From Cloacibacillus sp. (lineage in GTDB: Bacteria; Synergistota; Synergistia; Synergistales; Synergistaceae), in assembly GCF_020860125.1 (NCBI RefSeq), contig NZ_JAJBUX010000069.1, positions 23,303 to 68,550 of the forward strand: a stretch of 45,248 nucleotides of DNA, in the 5' to 3' direction. Within the stretch, counting starts at the first letter, position 1. Each line of letters begins with the position of its first letter. Shown here piece by piece: positions 23,681-32,024 of the stretch. A program made the position numbers and the translations under genes. The notes beneath the pieces are model-generated. The model saw only the letters and a list, made by a program, of their open reading frames with translations, was not told the origin of the DNA and did not search any database.

Positions 23681-25291
23681 TTACGATAGATAAAAAGAGA
23701 GGTTCTTCACAAATTTTAACGGAAATTCTCTATGCGTGGCCAGTTCAATATGTTTTGCCGACGAGATAACCCTTCTGCCCTCTCTCCAATGTTCCGGATG
23801 GAGAATGAACTCTATCGCCCCCAAACCGGAGCTGTTTCCGACCGACTTGATTTTTTCGACCGGAAGCTGAGGCAGTATCCCAGTCTTCATCGCATTTTCT
23901 ATGTTGAGGTAGTTTCCGAAGGCTCCCGCGAGAAATACCATGTCAATATCTTCCAATCTTTTTCCCGCCTCTTCAAGCATTATCTCGATGCCGGTTGCAA
24001 TCGCGCTTTTGGCTAGCTGCAGCTCCCGAATATCTTTCTGCGTTATATAGATGCTTCTTTTACTGTTTTTTGAGAGCAGGAACCGCCTCTGCCCCACGTC
24101 AAGCCTCTCGTAGAGAGCATTTTCAGGAGACAATTTTTTCTCAAATTTTCCGCTATTATCGATAATATGCTCTTCAAGCAGCAGGGTTATCGCGTCTACC
24201 AGACCGGAACCGCAAATCCCAATGGCCGGAATATTATCTATCGTGGAAACATATATCCCGCCTGGTTCTTTTTTTATGTGGTCTATAGCCCCCTCGGAGG
24301 CACACATTCCCTGGGATATCTTCGCTCCCTCAAGGGCCGGTCCCGCCGCGGCTGAACAACAGAGCAAAAAATCTTTGCAGCCAAGCACCATTTCGTTGTT
24401 TGTCCCTATATCTATGAGCAGCGACAGCTTTTCCGATTTTGTCATTCCTGTATAGATTATCCCGGCAGTGATGTCGCCGCCGACAAAACCGGATATATTG
24501 GGCAAAAGACGGACAACGGTCTCCGGAGAAAGCGCCAGATTCATGTGTGCGGCGGTTAGAGTCGGAAATTCATGGTATTGTGGAGTAAAAGGAGCCCTGC
24601 CGATACTCGCCGGCGATACACCGGCAAAGAGATGTTCCATCGTGGTATTGGCAGAGACGACAACCTCTGTTATCTCATCTTCCGAGACGGATGCCCGCCT
24701 CTGCAGGTTGAATATCAGCCTGTTCACCGCGTCGACAGCTCTGCTCTGAAGCACCGCCAGGCCATCTTCCCTCTCCGAGGCATATCCGATGCGGGAGATA
24801 ACGTCAGCGCCAAATGTCACTTGGGGGTTCATCGCCGATGAAACCGCGATTACCGTACCACAACTCTTATTGACAAGATAGGCGACAATCATCGTGGTCC
24901 CAATATCGACAGCGATAGAAAACAACACCTTTTCATCCTTACTGCCGTCGTTGTCGGCTGCGGCGCATTCTTCACCGGAAAGTATCCTCATGTGCTGCGG
25001 CTCCACGTCTGCCCGGATCACCACCATGCCTCTTTTTGCCGGCGTAATACAGGCCAGCCTTATGCCGGCCTCAATCTCTTCATCGCTAAGAAGCAGCCGT
25101 TCCCTCTCAGGGCAGTCGGTGACGACACCTTTAATCTTTACACGATACTTGCCGCAGGTTCCGTTTCCGCCGCACGGTTCAGCCACCTCGCTTCCAGAGC
25201 GTCTCATAAGTTCCCCCAGAGTTTCACCCTCCATCGGGTTCACTCTCGTACAAGAAATCAGGTATACAAAGTTGTCTGCGGTATCTTTCAT
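23681..25291 (-). CDS. RACo/RamA-like corrinoid activation protein (Fe-S plus ASKHA domain)
   Basis: About 536 residues: an N-terminal ferredoxin-like domain (1-100), a linker, then an ASKHA ATPase core. Core motifs are AVDIGTTMIVAYLVN, LIDIGTNNEMVLG, AAGPALEGAKI, GICGSGLVDAI and FLAGAFGNYLN. Such proteins use ATP and an electron from the Fe-S cluster to reduce Co(II) corrinoid back to Co(I). The [2Fe-2S] motif is incomplete: Cys40-x5-Cys46-x2-Tyr49 and Cys81 in RLAC, with Tyr (TAT) where Cys is expected. An extra Cys60 lies nearby. I prefer ATG 25291, since at ATG 25300 the AGAGGGGAG ribosome site abuts the start codon. It sits between the HyuA-like gene and the MetH-activation-like gene. 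Confidence 0.9.
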   Translation of the reverse strand: MKDTADNFVYLISCTRVNPMEGETLGELMRRSGSEVAEPCGGNGTCGKYRVKIKGVVTDCPERERLLLSDEEIEAGIRLACITPAKRGMVVIRADVEPQHMRILSGEECAAADNDGSKDEKVLFSIAVDIGTTMIVAYLVNKSCGTVIAVSSAMNPQVTFGADVISRIGYASEREDGLAVLQSRAVDAVNRLIFNLQRRASVSEDEITEVVVSANTTMEHLFAGVSPASIGRAPFTPQYHEFPTLTAAHMNLALSPETVVRLLPNISGFVGGDITAGIIYTGMTKSEKLSLLIDIGTNNEMVLGCKDFLLCCSAAAGPALEGAKISQGMCASEGAIDHIKKEPGGIYVSTIDNIPAIGICGSGLVDAITLLLEEHIIDNSGKFEKKLSPENALYERLDVGQRRFLLSKNSKRSIYITQKDIRELQLAKSAIATGIEIMLEEAGKRLEDIDMVFLAGAFGNYLNIENAMKTGILPQLPVEKIKSVGNSSGLGAIEFILHPEHWREGRRVISSAKHIELATHREFPLKFVKNLSFYLS

Positions 25292-25330
25292 TAAAATCAT
25301 CTCCCCTCTGCGGACCAGACAAAAACATAT

Positions 25331-27340
25331 TTATTTTGCGAGGTCTTCGGAAACGTCAAAATAGATATGTGTCGAAAGGTGAATCTTCCGTATTCCTCCG
25401 GCGACCAAAGCTTCAGTGTCTTCACGTTTGTGACAGACAACCGGGCGCTTTGCACCGGCATTCAGCGCCCGCTCCGTTACCCACGGAACAAGAGCTTCGA
25501 CAGTATGGCTAACCGCTTCATCCAAATGTTCAAAATCTTTGATCCCTACCGGAAGATGGGCCCGGTAACCGCCGTCCGCGGCTAGCGGCGTAATCAGCAC
25601 TGAGTACCGGAGAAAAAACGTTCCCACCGCGGCTCCTACCGCACCAGCTACACCGGCATTTTCCGGCTGTATAGCCTCTTCGGAAAGTATTTCCCCGATC
25701 CTCGGTATAAAGGCCCACGAGGGAGCCCCCACGCCAATCAGTTCCGTGTTCAATTTGAGCAGAAGCGCTGGAGGCAGGCTAGTTTGGGAAGAAAGCGCAA
25801 AATCGATGAGCGAAATAGCCCCATTATGGCGAGCAAAATCAAATCCCTGTGTGGAAAGCCTTTTTACAAAAATATTTTTCACGGCGAGCTGACTCACTTT
25901 TTCACACACCAAAGTACACAAGCCTGCAACAGATTCCAAGTTACCGCCGGCAAGTATCCTTGCCCCCAGCTCGGAAGCGCAGCTATCCCATTTACTGAGC
26001 CTGCCTAAAGCAACCAGCGCGTCCGTCGGAGTGAAGGCCGCAAATTGAATCAGCCCCCTCTTTTCCATCTCCTCAAGCTGTATCATTCCCATGTTCAAAA
26101 GTCGTTCATCTTTCAACAGGCGGCTTACAGTCGACGGTCTATCTCCTAGAGCCGACAATATCCTCTTCTCAAAGCTGTCGGAGACTCGGCATTTCTCTCC
26201 GCGAAAAACTACTATCGGTTCCTGAGAGGTACCCTCCGCGAGAATATCCTTCAGGCAGCTTATCACCTCTGAGTTATCGGCTGCTGCTGAACATAAAGAG
26301 CGGACACGCCTCGGACCAATCAGCAGTTCCTTGTCTTTTGAAAAACGCACTCGGCTGTCTCCGCCAAGGCCAAATGTAAAAATATCGATAGATTTTACAA
26401 GAGTATGATGGCCTCCGACGGTGGTTCCCCTCGTACCAATAACTGGATGCCCGCCCTCATCCAGATAAATGATATCCGTCGTCGTACCTCCGATATCCAC
26501 TATACATGACCCTCTGACAAATCCAGCGGCCTTTGCCAGATAACAGGCGCCGATGGCACTGGCCGCCGGTCCGGAAAGTACCGTCTCTATCGGGTGCACA
26601 CGTGCCCAATCCATGCTGACAAGAGAACCGTCACTCCTTACGACCATTATCGGCACATTGATACCTAATCTGGTACAGACGTCTTCGACAGAGTTCAAAA
26701 GTTCAATGATTATCGGGATAAGCCCTGCGTTCAGCGCTGCGGTGGTGGCTCTTTTCAAAGCGTCAAGCTCAGTAGCCAGCTCATGACCGCATGTCACATG
26801 GATATCCGGCCTTTTGGTACGGATAATCTCCCGCGCGCGTATCTCATGCGCCGGGTTGCGAACGGAGAAGAACGACGACACGGCCACTGTCTCAATTTCG
26901 GGCAGTATCGCGTCACAGATTTCACAAAATGCCGCCTCGTCAAACGGCGCCGCTTCGTTGCCCTTCGGATCATGTCCGCCTCTTATCTGATAGACAAGGT
27001 CAGTGCCAAATTTTTTTTCGTGGCTGTATTTCTCGGCAATATCTTGATCGTAGCCTATAATTACTAAAGCGCTGGGGCGAAGTTTATTTTCCACGATAGC
27101 GTTGGTGGCCAGCGTCGTCGCCAGATTAAAGGCTTTGATCTGCTCCGGATTTACCTCCGCAAGTATTAGTTTCAGGCCATTTTCTATAGTACCGGCAAGA
27201 TCTGAATGCATGGTAGGAGTCTTCGCCGAGGCAATGGCCGTACCGTCAGCCTCGCTCCAAAAAACAAGATCGGTAAAGGTTCCCCCTGCGTCTATGCCAA
27301 GTATTCCATTTTGTTCATGAATATTTCCTATCTCAGCCAT
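25331..27340 (-). CDS. Hydantoinase/oxoprolinase-family (HyuA-like) ASKHA ATPase, copy 1
   Basis: A 669-residue protein. The phosphate-1 motif GIDAGGTFTDLVF (15-27) and Hydant_A_N region are followed by VHPIETVLSGPAASAIGA (to about 265) and VDIGGTTTDIIYL (281-293). These are the actin-like ATPase elements of the HyuA/oxoprolinase family. In N-methylhydantoinase and oxoprolinase this subunit drives ring opening with ATP, together with a HyuB partner. No HyuB gene is in the window. Instead the gene stands beside RACo-like and MetH-activation-like genes, and a paralogue recurs in operon 2. A role in corrinoid reactivation is therefore as plausible as amide-ring hydrolysis. GAGGAAGG five bases before ATG 27340 sets the start. 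Two earlier ATGs lack a ribosome site. Confidence 0.88.
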   Translation of the reverse strand: MAEIGNIHEQNGILGIDAGGTFTDLVFWSEADGTAIASAKTPTMHSDLAGTIENGLKLILAEVNPEQIKAFNLATTLATNAIVENKLRPSALVIIGYDQDIAEKYSHEKKFGTDLVYQIRGGHDPKGNEAAPFDEAAFCEICDAILPEIETVAVSSFFSVRNPAHEIRAREIIRTKRPDIHVTCGHELATELDALKRATTAALNAGLIPIIIELLNSVEDVCTRLGINVPIMVVRSDGSLVSMDWARVHPIETVLSGPAASAIGACYLAKAAGFVRGSCIVDIGGTTTDIIYLDEGGHPVIGTRGTTVGGHHTLVKSIDIFTFGLGGDSRVRFSKDKELLIGPRRVRSLCSAAADNSEVISCLKDILAEGTSQEPIVVFRGEKCRVSDSFEKRILSALGDRPSTVSRLLKDERLLNMGMIQLEEMEKRGLIQFAAFTPTDALVALGRLSKWDSCASELGARILAGGNLESVAGLCTLVCEKVSQLAVKNIFVKRLSTQGFDFARHNGAISLIDFALSSQTSLPPALLLKLNTELIGVGAPSWAFIPRIGEILSEEAIQPENAGVAGAVGAAVGTFFLRYSVLITPLAADGGYRAHLPVGIKDFEHLDEAVSHTVEALVPWVTERALNAGAKRPVVCHKREDTEALVAGGIRKIHLSTHIYFDVSEDLAK

Positions 27341-27417
27341 TCTGACCTTCCTCATTATTTTTATTATATAACAAAGCAACTAAGTAAATTATAATGTCTG
27401 GTTAAAAACTCCAAAGC

Positions 27418-27443
27418 CTAGGCCCGATAAGATTCGGTCCTAG
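27418..27443 (-). terminator. Hairpin downstream of the BCCT gene
   Basis: On the minus strand a 10-position stem (CTAGGACCGA with TCGGGCCTAG, one mismatch) with a 6-base loop follows the BCCT stop by about 40 bases. A TTTTT occurs about 10 bases further on. It may partly terminate before the HyuA-like gene. Confidence 0.5.
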
Positions 27444-27482
27444 ACTGCTCAAATATGATTAACTCATCCTTCGATTATTTTT

Positions 27483-29003
27483 TTATTTTAGTTTAGGAGC
27501 TTCTACTTCAACAAATTCTTTCATCATAGCGTAAATTGCAAAAGCTGTTAATATCAAATATGGAAACGCAACACAAAGTGCCACCATCTGCAATCCCTTT
27601 ATACCACCGGATTTATATATAATGGCTGCTGTAGATGACATCACTATGCTCCATATTATAATTCTTCTTTTAGTCGGGTTAACTGTACCGTTGGAAGATA
27701 ACGTCGCCATTACCCACGCACCCGAGTTTGCTGACGTGATCTGGAAGGTAAACAGAAGAAATATTACTATCCAGTACCACAAATGAGTCAGTGGCCGAAA
27801 TTTCAAGAATTCAAAGGTTACACTTGTAGGATCATTCATGACAACTTGTCGCAATATGTGATTAACATTGCCCATAATAAGTTCCAGGCCGGAACCACCA
27901 AAGGTCGAGAACCAGATAAACAAAATTATCGGTGGAATCCCCATTACTCCAAAGACAAATTCACGTATCGTTCGACCTTTGGATATACGAGCAATAAATA
28001 TACCGCAGAACGCACCCCACGAACACCACCAGGCCCAATAAAAGACGGTCCACCATTGATGCCATTGCGAAAATTTTTCGTCAAACGGATCCATCAATAA
28101 TGAATCACCAATAAAATTCTGCAGGTAACTACTAAGAGAAGAGAACATTATCTGAATGATTTTCGTCGTTGGCCCTAGACAAAACATTGCTGCTAGAAAA
28201 AACAGCGCCAAAGTTAGATTAATGTCAGAAACTATCTTTATACCTTTATCAACACCGCTGACAGCGGTAGCGATATAGATTATCGACATAAATATATTTA
28301 CAATTATGTAAACGGTAAAATTGTTAGGGACTCCTAACGCATAGTGAACACCAGAAGTTATCTGACTACATGCCATGCCAAAGGCCGATGCAAGACCTGT
28401 AACGGTCAGTACCATGATCCACATATCTACAGATGTTTCCACAAATTTGCGGTAGCTTTTTCCCCTTAAGATTGGTTCCAAAAGGGAGCTAATAAGTAAT
28501 GGCAATCCCCTTTTCATGGAGAAATAACCTAAGCCTAATCCTGTGAAGGCATAAACAGCCCAGGGGTGAATCCCCCAGTGCAAATACATAATTCGCATGC
28601 TCCATACTGCCGCTTCTGGTGTATCTGGTGTTATCCTTGGAGAATTCAGGTAATGATAAAGTGGTTCCTGTACCCCAAAAAATATAATCCCTACCCCTAA
28701 AGATATCGAAAATAGCATCGCTATCCAGGAATATAGAGAAAACTCCGGTTCGCAGCCATCAGGATCAAGCTTGATCGAACCAAACTTTGACAGGGCCAAG
28801 TAAAGTAAAAAAACAACATATCCTGTTACTACTCCTAGATATATCCAGTTAAAATCTTTTGACAGGATATCAAAGAGCCCTGTCATTCTACTTATAAATT
28901 CTTCAGGATAGAGTACCCCCACTATAATCACCGCTAAGCTAAGGAACATCGAGACATAACATACCATATTATTCTGTTTTTTATCGGCAGAGTTATTATT
29001 CAA
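27483..29003 (-). CDS. BCCT-family transporter (betaine/carnitine/choline type)
   Basis: A 506-residue, 12-helix membrane protein. The BCCT core is clear: FSISLGVGIIFFGVQEPLYHYLNSP, RIMYLHWGIHPWAVYAFTGLGLGYF, and FYWAWWCSWGAFCGIFIARISKGRTIREF, which includes the conserved tryptophan-rich helix that binds quaternary ammonium groups. These carriers import or exchange glycine betaine, carnitine or choline. Next to a non-pyrrolysine MttB it probably supplies the methylated amine. The start is a TTG at 29003 with AAAGGAGGG 7 bases upstream. The ATG just before it is out of frame, and the next in-frame ATG would cut 12 residues. A sampled line (28081-28140) is only 20/60 GC, well below genes to the left. 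Confidence 0.95.
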   Translation of the reverse strand: MNNNSADKKQNNMVCYVSMFLSLAVIIVGVLYPEEFISRMTGLFDILSKDFNWIYLGVVTGYVVFLLYLALSKFGSIKLDPDGCEPEFSLYSWIAMLFSISLGVGIIFFGVQEPLYHYLNSPRITPDTPEAAVWSMRIMYLHWGIHPWAVYAFTGLGLGYFSMKRGLPLLISSLLEPILRGKSYRKFVETSVDMWIMVLTVTGLASAFGMACSQITSGVHYALGVPNNFTVYIIVNIFMSIIYIATAVSGVDKGIKIVSDINLTLALFFLAAMFCLGPTTKIIQIMFSSLSSYLQNFIGDSLLMDPFDEKFSQWHQWWTVFYWAWWCSWGAFCGIFIARISKGRTIREFVFGVMGIPPIILFIWFSTFGGSGLELIMGNVNHILRQVVMNDPTSVTFEFLKFRPLTHLWYWIVIFLLFTFQITSANSGAWVMATLSSNGTVNPTKRRIIIWSIVMSSTAAIIYKSGGIKGLQMVALCVAFPYLILTAFAIYAMMKEFVEVEAPKLK

Positions 29004-29032
29004 AGCATTTCCCTCCTTTACAGTAATGAATT

Positions 29033-29068
29033 AGTGCAGGAAAATATAAGCAAATGTTTTCCTGCACT
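29033..29068 (-). terminator. Strong inverted repeat between the racemase-like gene and the BCCT gene
   Basis: AGTGCAGGAAAA (29033-29044) and TTTTCCTGCACT (29057-29068) form a perfect 12-bp stem with a 12-base loop, 25 bases after the racemase-like stop. No U-run follows on the minus strand. It is placed to act as a processing or attenuation site that sets the level of the transporter relative to the enzymes. Confidence 0.6.
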
Positions 29069-29093
29069 TTACACCTAGATACTCACGCTGATG

Positions 29094-29873
29094 TTAGATA
29101 TAACCGAAGAACGGACGGTGGACGACCGCACTCTGGACCCAATCTATGAGTGTTATAAAATCATATACGGGCATCCTGACGGCTTCCTGTACGGCATATG
29201 AACATGGGGGATAGAGTGTGCATTCCAGCATGAACGCAGCAATCTCTGGCTCCTCCTCAACCATTTGAAGGGCACATGCAACAACGTCCCTTTCAAGCTG
29301 TTTAGGATTATAACCGCCACTATCAATCAATATTTCATTTGTCATCTCCGGAACGTCCGAACCGCCGCCGCCTTTAATGACAAGCCTGGACAGGTCGTGT
29401 ACTCCGCAGTTTTTCAAAACGTTCGATTTGGGTAAAACATTTCCGTTTGCGCATATTACTCCAACTTTTTTATTTTCTGGTATAGAGTTTAAAATCATGG
29501 GAAGCTGCATCAAACTGGAGAAAAAACACGGAACTTTTAGTTCTTTTCGAACCATCGGGAGATAGTTGCCAAAATATCCACAAGCACCGATTATAGCACG
29601 ACACCCCTGCAACTCCATCTCTTTACCAGCCTCTATCAGCTGTGCTAATACTTCCGGGTGCGGTTCTGGCTGTACTACATTAGGAATGGAAGCCGCAGGA
29701 ATCGCCTTATAGTGAACCGGATATTTAAATGAAGTAGCATTTTCAACACTTCCCGGTGGTAGAGTGTAACCTGCCACACCAAACAGTATTATACCAATCG
29801 GAACACCGCCAAAATATCTACCCTGCGCATTCATGATTTTTTTGTCAGCGTTTTCTTTCTGATAAACGTACAT
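29094..29873 (-). CDS. Asp/Glu/hydantoin racemase-family-like protein
   Basis: A 259-residue protein with the two-lobed layout of the Asp/Glu racemase superfamily. One cysteine loop is in GACGYFGNYLP (near residue 99). The second is LECTLYPPCSYAVQEA, in the position of the second catalytic cysteine. KKVGVICANG and PVYDFITLIDW are further family-like segments. Members racemise or isomerise acidic amino acids, hydantoins or maleate. Here it is embedded between the corrinoid protein and BCCT genes, so it may adjust the stereochemistry of the amine or product (inference). The ribosome site GGGGAGGG precedes ATG 29873. The function is not settled. Confidence 0.75.
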   Translation of the reverse strand: MYVYQKENADKKIMNAQGRYFGGVPIGIILFGVAGYTLPPGSVENATSFKYPVHYKAIPAASIPNVVQPEPHPEVLAQLIEAGKEMELQGCRAIIGACGYFGNYLPMVRKELKVPCFFSSLMQLPMILNSIPENKKVGVICANGNVLPKSNVLKNCGVHDLSRLVIKGGGGSDVPEMTNEILIDSGGYNPKQLERDVVACALQMVEEEPEIAAFMLECTLYPPCSYAVQEAVRMPVYDFITLIDWVQSAVVHRPFFGYI

Positions 29874-29903
29874 TTCTTTCCCTCCCCAAATAAATAAAAA
29901 TAT

Positions 29904-30557
29904 TTATTTCAGCCCAAGCAGCATATCTGCTTCGATTACCGTACCTGAGGCATCCTCCGCGTAGCCGTCGGCTCCGATCTTGTTTGCCCAGTCGCGCGAT
30001 ACCGGAGCACCGCCAACGATTACCTTTATCTGGTCTCTTATACCAGCCTCTTTAGCCATTTCGATGAATTCCTGCTGCGCTGGCATCGTCGTCGAAAGCA
30101 GTGACGAAAGTCCTACGATGTCAGGCTTATGTTCCTTTACCAGCTCAATCATCTTTTTGTTAGGCACGTCTTTCCCAGCGTCGATAATGTTATATCCAGA
30201 GGCGTTCATTATCATGCCTACAAGGCTCTTTCCGATATCGTGCACGTCACCCTCGACAGTTGCCAGAAGCACCGTCCCGCGCTTTTCGATTTTAGTATCT
30301 TCCGCTTCAAATTTATCTTGGAGGCGTTTCATTATGTCGGTTGTGATCTCCGCAGCCAACAGCAATTCCGGCAGGAATACCTCCTCCTCGGCAAAGAGGA
30401 CGCCAAGTTCCTGCAATCCGGCAGCCAACCCCTCGTTCAGGACTTCCATCGGCGTCACGCCATTTTCCAGAGCTTTGTCCACCAACGCATTCGTCTCCGT
30501 ACGGTCCTGGTCCATCAACGCCGCGATGATTTTGCCCAGCATTTCCTGTTTACTCAT
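29904..30557 (-). CDS. Corrinoid methyl-carrier protein (MtgC/MttC-like)
   Basis: A 217-residue B12-binding protein. A four-helix cap domain (residues 1-90) precedes a Rossmann-like B12 domain with the base-off ligand motif DVHDIG (104-109, His106 as lower cobalt ligand). Conserved SSLLSTTM and GGAPVS loops follow. It accepts a methyl group on Co(I) from the MttB-family partner encoded 12 bases upstream and hands it to a second methyltransferase. AGGGGG about 8 bases before ATG 30557 is the ribosome site. A paralogue is at 39726-40367. Confidence 0.95.
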   Translation of the reverse strand: MSKQEMLGKIIAALMDQDRTETNALVDKALENGVTPMEVLNEGLAAGLQELGVLFAEEEVFLPELLLAAEITTDIMKRLQDKFEAEDTKIEKRGTVLLATVEGDVHDIGKSLVGMIMNASGYNIIDAGKDVPNKKMIELVKEHKPDIVGLSSLLSTTMPAQQEFIEMAKEAGIRDQIKVIVGGAPVSRDWANKIGADGYAEDASGTVIEADMLLGLK

Positions 30558-30569
30558 GATCTCTGCCCC

Positions 30570-31979
30570 CTATCTAGCAATAATTTCGTCCATCTGCCGC
30601 ACGACATCGGCGGAAATTTCCGGCGCCTTGTATTCCCTCATAAGCTTCGGATACATAGTTTTCGCCCGCTTGCGCATCTCCTTTGCCAGAGGATCTTTAT
30701 CCAGAGCCAGATAGCCCCTGTCCATGATATGCGGCAGGAAACTTTCCCTCTTATAATTTTCTCTCGTATGAGCACAGCGGACAAAATCGCCCCCAGGTCC
30801 GACTTCTTTGAATACAGCAAGGTCACAGGCCTCCTTTGTCACCTCTATGCCGCGAAGAACCCTCTCGATCCATCCCGTTATCTCCCAGTCAATGACCAGA
30901 GTTTCTAGGCTGATTGCGTTTTCGTCAGCGAAAAGCCCCATCCCCGTGCACATATTTGTACCAGCAAGCGCGGGCAGCAGTCCCGTTCCCATCTTTTCCA
31001 TTCCAAGCTGGACGTCTATCGATTTTGTATCCGCCAACACCGAACCACCGCCGCAGGGAAGTCCGTAGTATTTCGCCAGTTGGCTGGTTCCAACTCTGAG
31101 CATGGCAAATTCCGGCCCTCCATGGGAACAGGTGGCGGCGCGCATATCAAGAAGGCGTGCCCAACTGGCATAGACAAGGGGTACCTCCGGGTTGACGGCC
31201 TTCGCCAACACAAAGGCATTAAGTATTTCTGCGTTAGCACAGATAAGATTTCCCGCCATCGTCGCTGGTCCCGTTCCACCGGCCATTGGGCCTGACTCGA
31301 TAAAGAGCGGAAGTCCAACCTTCGCTGTTTCTATTATGAGATCGGCGACATCCTGGCGAAAATGCAGTGGGCTGGTCAGCGTCACAAGCATCGTCATAAA
31401 TGGTTTCGCGACAAGTTTGTCAAGGCCGCCGGCGACAAGCGCCGCCATCTCGATCGCCCTTCTGCAATTTTCAGCGTTTTGAGCCTCGGTTATAAAATGT
31501 TTGCTCGTATTCATGAGCAATGCTTTCGTCTCTACAAGGTCCACTACCGCAGACGGCACATCGGTAGGCGTCGCCGGTACGAGAATATAATGAGGACGTT
31601 CAAGCACGTCGGAGAGCTGGATTATGTCTACAAGATCCTGTGTCAGCACAGATCTGTACTGATCGGTATTTATATCCAGAACATTTGTCGCGATCCCGAC
31701 AGTGCCGAAATAGACGTCATCACCGCCGATTACGAGCGGCTCCGGATATTTGCGGTTGTACAGCCGCACGCTGGAAGAGCATTTTTTCAGCGTATCGGTG
31801 ATGACATAATCGGGGACGCGCACCATACACTTCTCCCTGTCAACATGCGCGCCGGCCTTTTCATAATAGTCCATCGCCCTTTCATCGTGGACCTCCACGC
31901 CTACCTCCCATAACAATGCCCGCGATGCCTGGTCGATGCACAAAAGATCTGCGTCGCTTAAAAGTTTAAAAGTCCCCAT
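30570..31979 (-). CDS. MttB-family (non-pyrrolysine) methylamine:corrinoid methyltransferase, copy 1
   Basis: A 469-residue protein of the trimethylamine methyltransferase superfamily. It shows the family layout LSDADLLCIDQASRALLWEVGVEV at the start and the barrel loops ESGPMAGGTGPATMAGN, DMRAATCSHGGPEFA, YYGLPCGGGSVLAD and ALAGTNMCTGMG. No in-frame UAG occurs, so it lacks pyrrolysine, like MtgB-type enzymes that demethylate glycine betaine, carnitine or related quaternary amines. It would move one methyl group to the corrinoid protein encoded immediately downstream. GGAGGGG 7 bases before ATG 31979 favours this start over the frame to 32000. The adjacent BCCT carrier supports a quaternary-amine substrate. 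The exact one is unknown. Confidence 0.93.
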   Translation of the reverse strand: MGTFKLLSDADLLCIDQASRALLWEVGVEVHDERAMDYYEKAGAHVDREKCMVRVPDYVITDTLKKCSSSVRLYNRKYPEPLVIGGDDVYFGTVGIATNVLDINTDQYRSVLTQDLVDIIQLSDVLERPHYILVPATPTDVPSAVVDLVETKALLMNTSKHFITEAQNAENCRRAIEMAALVAGGLDKLVAKPFMTMLVTLTSPLHFRQDVADLIIETAKVGLPLFIESGPMAGGTGPATMAGNLICANAEILNAFVLAKAVNPEVPLVYASWARLLDMRAATCSHGGPEFAMLRVGTSQLAKYYGLPCGGGSVLADTKSIDVQLGMEKMGTGLLPALAGTNMCTGMGLFADENAISLETLVIDWEITGWIERVLRGIEVTKEACDLAVFKEVGPGGDFVRCAHTRENYKRESFLPHIMDRGYLALDKDPLAKEMRKRAKTMYPKLMREYKAPEISADVVRQMDEIIAR

Positions 31980-32024
31980 AGATGTGCCCCTCCCATTCAA
32001 AGTTTTTTTATCTGTTCCGTGTGG

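Noticed and set aside
25331..27340. A complete N-methylhydantoinase or oxoprolinase for creatinine-type degradation
   Set aside because: No HyuB-like gene accompanies either HyuA-like gene, and the neighbours are corrinoid proteins. This reading cannot be excluded, but it is not supported by the window.
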